Shown: piece by piece, positions 1 to 5,844 of the stretch
How positions within the stretch are numbered: position 1 is the first letter of the stretch
How the letters are laid out: every line of letters starts with the position of its first letter
The notes under the pieces: model-generated
Database searches by the model: none
The model's input: only the letters and a program-made list of their open reading frames with translations
What the model was told of the DNA's origin: nothing
Assembly (NCBI GenBank): GCA_028717405.1
Contig: JAQUNY010000068.1
Location: 1 to 8,113, forward strand
DNA from: Eubacteriales bacterium
GTDB taxonomy: Bacteria > Bacillota > Clostridia > JAQUNY01
Reading direction: 5' to 3'
Length of the DNA: 8,113 nt
Program-made: the position numbers and the translations under genes

Positions 1-204
1 AGCCACTTCCTGAAACATCCGCAGCAATGATTTTACCATATCTTCTTCGTAATGGTGCATACCTGCGAACAGCTCGATCCGTGTTACTACCGAACAATAA
101 ATATCGATGCCATCTGTCAGCATTGATTCCAGAAATGCAGATGATGACGGCATCCCTCGCAAATGATCAATAAGTATATTGGTATCTATCAATATGGAAG
201 ACAT
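1..204 (-). CDS. vapC: VapC-like PIN-domain toxin (3' part outside window)
   Basis: The first 68 residues are visible; the frame is open to the left edge, so the C-terminal half is missing. PIN-domain toxins are Mg2+-dependent ribonucleases that cut tRNA, rRNA or mRNA when not bound by their antitoxin. The N-terminus reads SSILIDTNILIDHLRG, with the family's first acidic residue (D7) after a hydrophobic beta strand and the DTN signature. RIELFAG follows with conserved E44, after the hydrophobic strand IDIYCSVVT. The later conserved aspartates lie outside the window, so catalytic completeness cannot be judged. The ATG at 204-202 overlaps the antitoxin stop (TAATG), and a strong Shine-Dalgarno lies inside the antitoxin 3' end, pointing to translational coupling. 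The PIN family and TA context are well supported. The RNA target is unknown, and the name vapC is by family only. Confidence 0.9.
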   Translation of the reverse strand, partial: MSSILIDTNILIDHLRGMPSSSAFLESMLTDGIDIYCSVVTRIELFAGMHHYEEDMVKSLLRMFQEVA

Positions 205-458
205 TATTTGTCCTCCTTACCGGGCAGCCATTTTCTCCTTATTTCCGCGATATATTTATCCGAATCTTTGATATCTTCCCTATCACGCCAGATCCCTTGC
301 GATTCTTTCAAATTATCCAATATTGTTCTTTGTTCCTTGACAAGGTACTCGCCAACAGCTTCACGTATTACTTCAGCCATAGTCACGCCCTTTTTCCTGG
401 CGGCTTCCATCAATTTATCTTTTTCATCCTTGTCCAAATATATCTGTGTTCTCTGCAT
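204..458 (-). CDS. vapB: Ribbon-helix-helix (CopG/VapB-type) antitoxin
   Basis: This 84-residue protein is probably the antitoxin of the downstream PIN toxin and the autorepressor of the operon. The N-terminus (residues 2-8, QRTQIYL) fits the DNA-contacting beta strand of ribbon-helix-helix proteins. It is followed by helix 1 (about 9-23, DKDEKDKLMEAARKK), the turn GVTMAEV, and helix 2 (about 27-40, AEVIREAVGEYLVK). The charged C-terminal half (about 45-84, with two Trp and many Asp, Glu, Lys and Arg) is the usual toxin-wrapping tail. The start at 458 is preceded by GGGAG at 466-470 with 7 nt spacing. The TAA stop shares its last A with the toxin ATG. An inverted repeat lies just upstream of the gene. 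The fold call is strong; vapB rather than another RHH antitoxin name is a convention based on the PIN partner. Confidence 0.88.
   Translation of the reverse strand: MQRTQIYLDKDEKDKLMEAARKKGVTMAEVIREAVGEYLVKEQRTILDNLKESQGIWRDREDIKDSDKYIAEIRRKWLPGKEDK
211..218 (-). promoter_or_regulatory. Shine-Dalgarno of the PIN toxin, inside the antitoxin gene
   Basis: The minus strand reads AAGGAGGA followed by six bases (CAAATA) and then the toxin ATG at 204. This is a near-perfect match to the anti-Shine-Dalgarno and lies in the last codons of the antitoxin. It fixes the toxin start and suggests that toxin translation is efficient and coupled to the antitoxin. Confidence 0.8.
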
Positions 459-471
459 AGCAATTCTCCCA

Positions 472-512
472 CTGTATAATAATTAATAGATGTATACATC
501 ATTATTATACAG
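472..512. repeat. Inverted-repeat operator of the toxin-antitoxin operon
   Basis: CTGTATAATAAT (472-483) and ATTATTATACAG (501-512) form a perfect 12-bp inverted repeat with a 17-bp spacer. The spacer ends in a perfect 12-bp palindrome, GATGTATACATC (489-500). The right arm contains the -10 box of the minus-strand promoter, and the expected transcription start (about 497) falls in the palindrome, so a bound repressor would block the promoter. RHH antitoxins, often with their toxin, bind such palindromes to autoregulate. The repeats are directly visible; their use as an operator is inferred. Confidence 0.72.
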
Positions 513-532
513 CATCGTGATAATAAATTCAA
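504..532 (-). promoter_or_regulatory. Sigma-A type promoter of the toxin-antitoxin operon
   Basis: On the minus strand, TTGAAT (527-532) is separated by exactly 17 bp from a perfect TATAAT (504-509). Transcription would start near 497, leaving a leader of about 40 nt before the antitoxin ATG at 458. The -10 box lies within the right arm of the inverted repeat, which fits autorepression. Confidence 0.72.
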
Positions 533-540
533 TATTACCA

Positions 541-634
541 GGGGAAATACCATATATATTTCTGCCTGGCTGTCAAAGTGGCAGATGTCGACATGCGCCT
601 GTGCTTTAGCATGCACGTTTTGTCCATTGTAGTG
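541..634. other. Spacer with no recognised feature between divergent promoters
   Basis: This stretch between the TA promoter and the valS promoter contains no convincing gene or terminator. The only structure I see is a short inverted repeat, TCTGCC (561-566) with GGCAGA (580-585), a 6-bp stem with a 13-nt loop and no T-tract after it. It also contains small palindromes such as GTCGAC and GCATGC that occur easily by chance. Confidence 0.5.
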
Positions 635-663
635 TTGACATATCGGCCCATATTAATTATATT
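635..663 (+). promoter_or_regulatory. Promoter of the T-box leader and valS
   Basis: A perfect -35 box TTGACA (635-640) is followed after 17 bp by TATATT (658-663). Transcription would begin near 670, about 8-10 nt before the base of T-box stem I. Its position and orientation fit the riboswitch exactly. This is a consensus-based prediction. Confidence 0.75.
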
Positions 664-962
664 AGTATGTAATAATTGAGCAATGGCGATGACCGGGAGG
701 AGTAGGCACAGGTAACCAACAGAGAGGACAGGGAGTGATGCTGTGACCCTGTCCGGTAAAACCGGTGCCGAAGGTAGCCCGCGAGCTCTGCGGCCGAAAG
801 TATCCCTGTATGGTTTATGGAGGGGAAGAGGATAAGCTGCGGCGGTATGGACCGTTATATCCTTTAATGAGGGCCTTTTGCCTGAGATCCGCACGGTAGC
901 AGCTTCGACTGAGAGCCTACATGGGCTGTGGCCGCAAGCGGCGGTTGTAAGGCAGGGGAATT

Positions 963-994
963 TTGGTGGTAACGCGGAACAGCTTTCCGTCCAA
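963..994 (+). promoter_or_regulatory. T-box antiterminator helix
   Basis: TTGG (963-966) pairs with CCAA (991-994). A 7-nt bulge, TGGTAAC (967-973), holds the tRNA-binding TGGT. GCGGAA (974-979) then pairs with TTCCGT (985-990) around the loop CAGCT. This is the canonical T-box antiterminator shape with a 7-nt bulge. The usual ACCGCG after TGGN is AACGCG here. Bases 985-994 are also needed by the terminator stem, so the two folds exclude each other. Confidence 0.88.
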
Positions 995-1033
995 TAGCGG
1001 CTTTTACCGTAAATTGGATGGAGGGCGTTTTTT
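982..1033 (+). terminator. Regulated intrinsic terminator of the T-box
   Basis: GCTTTCCGTCCAAT (982-995) pairs over 14 bp, with three G-U wobbles, with ATTGGATGGAGGGC (1013-1026). The 17-nt loop has a small nested CGG/CCG stem. One G and six T (1028-1033) follow. It should form when charged tRNA-Val leaves the antiterminator unstabilised. Confidence 0.92.
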
Positions 1034-1038
1034 ATTTC

Positions 1039-1046
1039 AGGGAGGG
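1039..1046 (+). promoter_or_regulatory. Shine-Dalgarno that decides the valS start
   Basis: AGGGAGGG lies 7 nt before the ATG at 1054. The in-frame ATG at 1018, 12 codons earlier, is inside the terminator stem and has no such site, so 1054 is the start. Confidence 0.85.
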
Positions 1047-1053
1047 TAACGGC

Positions 1054-3759
1054 ATGAAAGTGGAGGAAAACGGCGTGAATATTAAAGACGAGGAAGGTAA
1101 AATCTGGGAAATAGCCAGGACATATGAACCGGGAAGGATCGAAGATAAGACATACAAGCGTTGGATGGATAAGGGATATTTCGGCGCTGCGCCGGATCAG
1201 TCCAAAAAACCATTCACGATTGTGATGCCGCCTCCCAATATAACCGGACAGCTTCATATGGGGCATGCTCTTGACGAAACCGTTCAGGACATACTGATCC
1301 GGTATAAGAGGATGCTTGGTTTCTGTACCTTGTGGCTCCCGGGGACTGACCATGCCAGTATTGCAACTGAGGCAAGGATAGTAGCCGCCCTTGCAGAAGA
1401 AGGGCTGACTAAAGAAAATGTGGGAAGGGAAGGCTTTCTCGAGAGGGCCTGGAAATGGAAGGAGCATTACGGCGGAAGGATTGTGGAGCAGCTGAAAAAA
1501 CTTGGATGCTCTTGTGACTGGGACAGATTAAGCTTCACAATGGATGAAAAACTTTCGAACGCCGTTAAGGAGGTCTTTATAAGGCTCTACAAAAACGGCC
1601 TGATATACAGGGGCGAAAGAATGATAAACTGGTGCCCGGGCTGCGGGACTTCAATATCAGATGCGGAAGTGGAACATGAGGAGAAGGAAGGCAGCCTCTG
1701 GTATATAAGGTATCCACTCAAAGATGGAAGCGGGTCTGTTACCGTTGCAACTACCCGGCCGGAAACGATGCTGGGGGATACTGCAGTGGCGGTCAATCCC
1801 GAAGATGAACGATATGCCGGCATGGTGGGCAGGACAGTCGTGCTGCCGCTGATCGGCAGGGAAATACCGGTAATAGCAGACGAATACGTGGACAGGGATT
1901 TTGGCACAGGTGCGGTTAAAATAACACCGGCTCATGACCCGAATGATTTCGAGGTGGGTATAAGGCATGATCTGCCGCAGATAAAAGTCATGGATAACAG
2001 GGCTGTTATGAATAAGGCCGCGGCGCAATACGAAGGCCTTACCCGGTATGCAGCCAGAAAAAAGATAATAAGTGATCTTGAATCACTGGGATTGCTTGAA
2101 CGCATTGAAAGCCGGAAACACAATGTGGGCATTTGCTACCGCTGCGATTCCGTGATTGAGCCTGTCATATCGGAACAGTGGTTTGTAAGGATGAAGCCGT
2201 TGGCGGAACCGGCATTACAGGCAGTGAGAGAAGGGACTGTCAGTTTTGTCCCGGAAAGGTTTGATAAAATATATTTTAACTGGATGGATAATATCCAGGA
2301 CTGGTGTATATCCAGACAATTATGGTGGGGGCACAGGATACCTGCTTATTATTGCGGCAGGTGCGGGCACATTGAAGTCGCCGCGGAAAAGCCTTCGGGA
2401 TGCTCCAAATGCGGAGCCGGGGCTGATGACCTGAAACAGGATGAAGATACTCTGGATACATGGTTCAGCTCGGCGCTCTGGCCTTTTTCAACTTTGGGAT
2501 GGCCTGAGGAGACAGATGATCTGAAGTATTTCTATCCTACTGATGTCCTGGTCACAGCTTATGATATTATTTTCTTTTGGGTGGCCAGGATGATTTTTTC
2601 AGGCATTGAGCATGCCGGTGAAGCCCCGTTCAGGCATGTATACATTCACGGGCTGGTCAGGGACGCTCAGGGGAGGAAAATGAGCAAATCCCTTGGTAAC
2701 GGTATAGACCCGCTTGAGATCATTGAGAAATATGGCACAGATGCTCTGAGATATGCTCTTGTGATCGGCAATTCGCCTGGGAATGACCTGAGATTTTCCG
2801 TGGAAAAGGTTGAAGCCGGCAGGAATTTCGCGAATAAGATATGGAACGCATCAAGATTTGTGTTAATGAATTTTGATGAAGGCCTTGATTTTTCAGGAAT
2901 CGATCAAAACAATTTCACAACCCCTGACAAATGGATACTTGACAGGCTGAACAGCCTGATCAGGGATGTTTCGGCGAATATGGAGAGATATGAGACAGGA
3001 ATGGCGCTTCAGAAGATATATGGATTTATCTGGGATGAGTTCTGTGACTGGTATATCGAGCTGGCAAAACCGAGGCTCTACGACAGGGAAAGCACGGGAA
3101 GGCTTGAGGCGCAATACATTCTGAACCATGTAATGAAAATGTCGATGAAGCTGCTGCATCCCTTTATGCCGTTTGTTACAGAGGAGATTTATGGATTTCT
3201 TAAGCATGATGATGAAAGTATCATGATTTCTGAATGGCCGGTATTCAGCGAGAAGATGGAATACCCCGGAGAACGCGGTAAAATGGCCGCGGTCATTGAA
3301 TCTATAAGGACGATCAGGAATATCAGGATCGAAATGAATGTGCCTCAGGCAAAAAAAATCAAAGCCATAATTGTGTCACCCGACAGCGGCATCAGATCAG
3401 TCATGGAAGAAGGCGGAGCATATCTGGCAAAGCTGGCGAATGTGAGGGAAACTGATGTAAGGGAGAGCAGCGAAGGCATCCCTGAGGATGCGGTTTCAGG
3501 CATGGCAGGAGGGGCGCAGGTTTACATCCCGCTCGATGAGCTGCTTGATATTGACAAAGAGATCGACAGGCTGGGAAAGGAGCTGCAGGGGCTCTCCTCT
3601 GAAATCAGCAGATCAGAGAAAATACTTGCCAATAAAGGGTTCCTTGCCAAGGCGCCGGCATCGGTCGTGGAAGACGAAAAATCCAAGGCGGCTTCTTACC
3701 GTGAAAAATATGCGATAATCAGTGAGCGCCTCGGGCTTCTGAAGAACAGGGGAAATTGA
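1054..3759 (+). CDS. valS: Valyl-tRNA synthetase (ValRS)
   Basis: This cytoplasmic class I synthetase joins valine to tRNA-Val using ATP and hydrolyses mischarged Thr-tRNA-Val. At 901 aa it is close to the usual ~880. Landmarks are PPPNITGQLHMGHAL with the HIGH box at 68-71, and an editing (CP1) domain with TTRPETMLGDTAVAVNPEDERY-type sequence near 233-254 and GTGAVKITPAHDPNDFEVG at 284-302. DEDTLDTWFSS lies near 463-473, and KMSKS is at 542-546. An anticodon-binding helical domain follows, and a C-terminal coiled-coil tRNA-binding arm covers about 824-901 (DIDKEIDRLGKELQ). Cysteine pairs at 194/197, 361/364, 434/437 and 450/453 could form zinc knuckles. ATTRPETMLGD and the T-box valine codon favour ValRS over IleRS or LeuRS. 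It is the first gene after the T-box, with nadE 59 nt downstream. Start 1054 was chosen because the ATG at 1018 is buried in the terminator. Confidence 0.98.
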   Translation: MKVEENGVNIKDEEGKIWEIARTYEPGRIEDKTYKRWMDKGYFGAAPDQSKKPFTIVMPPPNITGQLHMGHALDETVQDILIRYKRMLGFCTLWLPGTDHASIATEARIVAALAEEGLTKENVGREGFLERAWKWKEHYGGRIVEQLKKLGCSCDWDRLSFTMDEKLSNAVKEVFIRLYKNGLIYRGERMINWCPGCGTSISDAEVEHEEKEGSLWYIRYPLKDGSGSVTVATTRPETMLGDTAVAVNPEDERYAGMVGRTVVLPLIGREIPVIADEYVDRDFGTGAVKITPAHDPNDFEVGIRHDLPQIKVMDNRAVMNKAAAQYEGLTRYAARKKIISDLESLGLLERIESRKHNVGICYRCDSVIEPVISEQWFVRMKPLAEPALQAVREGTVSFVPERFDKIYFNWMDNIQDWCISRQLWWGHRIPAYYCGRCGHIEVAAEKPSGCSKCGAGADDLKQDEDTLDTWFSSALWPFSTLGWPEETDDLKYFYPTDVLVTAYDIIFFWVARMIFSGIEHAGEAPFRHVYIHGLVRDAQGRKMSKSLGNGIDPLEIIEKYGTDALRYALVIGNSPGNDLRFSVEKVEAGRNFANKIWNASRFVLMNFDEGLDFSGIDQNNFTTPDKWILDRLNSLIRDVSANMERYETGMALQKIYGFIWDEFCDWYIELAKPRLYDRESTGRLEAQYILNHVMKMSMKLLHPFMPFVTEEIYGFLKHDDESIMISEWPVFSEKMEYPGERGKMAAVIESIRTIRNIRIEMNVPQAKKIKAIIVSPDSGIRSVMEEGGAYLAKLANVRETDVRESSEGIPEDAVSGMAGGAQVYIPLDELLDIDKEIDRLGKELQGLSSEISRSEKILANKGFLAKAPASVVEDEKSKAASYREKYAIISERLGLLKNRGN

Positions 3760-3818
3760 AATAGCATTTTAAGGCGATTGGCATTATAATTAACACTATA
3801 GCGAGGGGGGAGATATCA

Positions 3819-5819
3819 ATGGATCATGGGTTTGTGAGGATCGCCGCAGCCGTTCCCGTTGGCAGGGTCGCGGATTGCAGGTATAATGCCGGGAAAATCG
3901 CCGAACTGGCCCGCATGGCTTCTGCTGAAGGAGCTGCCGTGGTGGTATTCCCGGAGCTTTCCATAACTGCTTACACCTGTGGAGACCTGTTTCATCAGAA
4001 GACATTGCTTGATGCCGCTGAAAAGGCTCTTGAATGGATGCTTTCAGAAACAGCATCACTTGATGCCGCCATAATCGCGGGTTTGCCTGTGAGGCTTGAT
4101 AATCAGCTCTTCAACTGTGCTGTTGTGTTTAAGAATGGGAAAATCCTTGGAGTGATACCTAAGTCGTATATTCCGGGGTATAACGAATTTTATGAAGAGA
4201 GATGGTTTGCGGAGGCGGTCTCTGCGATCAGCCGAAGTGTAAAGCTGTGCTGGCAGGAAGTCCCTTTTGGGACGGATATCATTTTCTGCGACAGAGATGA
4301 TCCGGTCAGGTGCTTTGGCGTAGAAATATGCGAGGACCTCTGGATGCCGCTGCCGCCGAGTTCATATCAGGCGATGGCCGGGGCTGTGATGCTGTTCAAC
4401 CTCTCAGCAAGCAATGAGACCATTGGCAAGAAAAAATACAGGGACAGCCTGATAAGGCAGCAATCAGGGAGGTGTACGGCCGCTTATGCGTATGCTTCTG
4501 CCGGAGTTGGTGAATCGACTACTGATCTTGTATTTGCAGGGCATTCGATGATTACGGAGTATTCCGGTGTTGTGGCCGAGGGCGAAAGGTTTTCAAGGGA
4601 GGATAATGTAATATTCGCCGATATTGACATACAGAGGCTTGTGGCCGAGAGGATGAAAAATACAGGTTTTATGGAGGCTGCCAGAGGGAGTGCGCTGAAA
4701 GATAGCGATCCGGCAAACGGCGGCAAGGGCGCGGCTGTATTCCCGGGGGCTTACAGAAAAATCATGCTTGACATACCCGGAGCCCCTCTTGATGCAGAAG
4801 GCGTAAAGGGCACACTCAGGAGACCTTTAAGCCCACGCCCGTTTGTGCCTGAAGACGAAAGGGAAAGAGAAGCCAGGTGCCGGGAAATATTCTCGATACA
4901 GACTGCCGGACTGGCTAAAAGACTTGAACACACAAAACTTCAAAAATCTCTGGTTGCTGTGTCGGGAGGGCTTGATTCAACACTGGCGCTGTTGGTTGCC
5001 GCCGAAACCCATAAGATGCTCAAAAGGCCCTTGAAGGACATTATTGCTTACACGATGCCGGGATTTGGCACGACAAACCATACATACAGCAATGCGGTCG
5101 CCCTGATCGGGTCATTGGGCGCCGAATTGAGGGAGATCGACATCAAGCCGGCATGCCTGCTCCATTTCAGGGATATAGGACATGATCCCGGGCAGTGTGA
5201 TGTCACATATGAAAATGTACAGGCACGAGAGAGAACCCAGGTACTTATGGATGCTGCAAATAAAGAAGGCGGGCTGGTGCTTGGGACAGGCGACCTTTCC
5301 GAACTTGCACTTGGCTGGTGCACATACAACGGCGACCATATGTCAATGTATTCGGTCAACTGCGGAATACCAAAGACACTTGTAAGATATATGGTTAAGT
5401 GGGTAGCCGATACGATACCTGATGAAAAGCTGAAAAACGTACTTTACAGTATAGCTGACACGCCGATTTCGCCCGAATTGCTTCCGCCGGACAGCAAGGG
5501 GGATATATTGCAGAAAACGGAGGATGTTGTCGGACCATATGAGCTGCATGACTTTTTCCTTTACCATGCCGTGCGTTATGGCGCGCCGCCTGCGAAAATC
5601 ATATACCTTGCATCTGTGGCTTTTAAAGGGGTATATGGTAAGGACGAAATAAAAAAATGGCTTGGGGTTTTTTTCAGGAGATTTTTCAGCCAGCAATTCA
5701 AACGGTCATGTGTGCCTGATGGGCCTAAGGTGGGAACGGTGAGCCTCTCGCCCAGAGGCGATTGGAGGATGCCCAGCGATGCGGCAGCTGAAGAATGGCT
5801 CAGGGAACCGGACGAGTGA
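3819..5819 (+). CDS. nadE: Glutamine-dependent NAD+ synthetase
   Basis: It catalyses the last step of NAD synthesis: deamido-NAD + glutamine + ATP to NAD + glutamate + AMP + PPi. It is a two-domain protein of 666 aa, close to the ~680 aa of the long bacterial form. The N-terminal nitrilase-like glutaminase has the full catalytic triad in context: E46 (FPELSITAYT), K115 (IPKSYIPGYNEFYEERWF) and C171 (GVEICEDLWMP). The C-terminal synthetase domain has the ATP pyrophosphatase P-loop SGGLDS (382-387), then MPGFGTTNHTYSNA (413-426), YENVQARERTQVL, and LGTGDLSELALGWCTYNGDHMSMY (488-511). DTPISPELLPP and KTEDVVGPYELHDFF lie near the end. The start is supported by AGGGGGGAG (3804-3812), 6 nt before the ATG. 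The protein uses glutamine directly, so no separate amidotransferase is needed. It is likely co-transcribed with pgi and possibly with valS. Confidence 0.98.
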   Translation: MDHGFVRIAAAVPVGRVADCRYNAGKIAELARMASAEGAAVVVFPELSITAYTCGDLFHQKTLLDAAEKALEWMLSETASLDAAIIAGLPVRLDNQLFNCAVVFKNGKILGVIPKSYIPGYNEFYEERWFAEAVSAISRSVKLCWQEVPFGTDIIFCDRDDPVRCFGVEICEDLWMPLPPSSYQAMAGAVMLFNLSASNETIGKKKYRDSLIRQQSGRCTAAYAYASAGVGESTTDLVFAGHSMITEYSGVVAEGERFSREDNVIFADIDIQRLVAERMKNTGFMEAARGSALKDSDPANGGKGAAVFPGAYRKIMLDIPGAPLDAEGVKGTLRRPLSPRPFVPEDEREREARCREIFSIQTAGLAKRLEHTKLQKSLVAVSGGLDSTLALLVAAETHKMLKRPLKDIIAYTMPGFGTTNHTYSNAVALIGSLGAELREIDIKPACLLHFRDIGHDPGQCDVTYENVQARERTQVLMDAANKEGGLVLGTGDLSELALGWCTYNGDHMSMYSVNCGIPKTLVRYMVKWVADTIPDEKLKNVLYSIADTPISPELLPPDSKGDILQKTEDVVGPYELHDFFLYHAVRYGAPPAKIIYLASVAFKGVYGKDEIKKWLGVFFRRFFSQQFKRSCVPDGPKVGTVSLSPRGDWRMPSDAAAEEWLREPDE

Positions 5820-5844
5820 TATCCATAATCAGATTGGAGAAACG

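Larger units (their letters stand above)
678..1033 (+). promoter_or_regulatory. T-box riboswitch, valine specifier (GUA)
   Basis: The leader RNA senses the charging state of tRNA-Val and controls readthrough into valS. Stem I can be traced. GAGC/GCTC (678-681/785-788) closes the base with a GATGA kink-turn motif above it. CGGG/CCCG (694-697/778-781) lies below the specifier loop and GGCAC/GTGCC (705-709/765-769) above it. The AGAGAG bulge is at 721-726, and the distal hairpin GGACAGGG/CCCTGTCC (726-733/747-754) carries the GTGATG...TGTGA loop typical of stem I tips. The specifier strand reads GAAG-GTA-G, giving GUA (Val) at 774-776 opposite AGTA (701-704). Stem III-like pairing (GCTGC 836-840 with GCAGC 899-903) follows. 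The T-box element is at 963-977, with TGGT (967-970) set to pair with the ACCA end of uncharged tRNA. The specifier and the downstream valS agree independently. The exact 5' boundary and the middle stems are less certain. Confidence 0.95.

Noticed and set aside
561..585. Short inverted repeat TCTGCC/GGCAGA as a terminator
   Set aside because: Only a 6-bp stem with a 13-nt loop and no T-tract on either strand.
931..942. GCCGC/GCGGC hairpin as a separate terminator or repeat element
   Set aside because: It lies within the T-box leader just before the antiterminator and has no T-tract; it is better read as part of the leader fold.
535..1467. 310-codon open frame on the minus strand
   Set aside because: It runs antisense through the T-box and the start of valS, has no recognisable domain, and its composition follows from the opposite strand.
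3785..3790. TATAAT in the valS-nadE gap as a nadE promoter
   Set aside because: The -10 is perfect but 16-18 bp upstream there is only TAGCAT-like sequence and no extended -10 TG. TTGGCA (3778-3783) is too close to serve. Not strong enough to list as a promoter.
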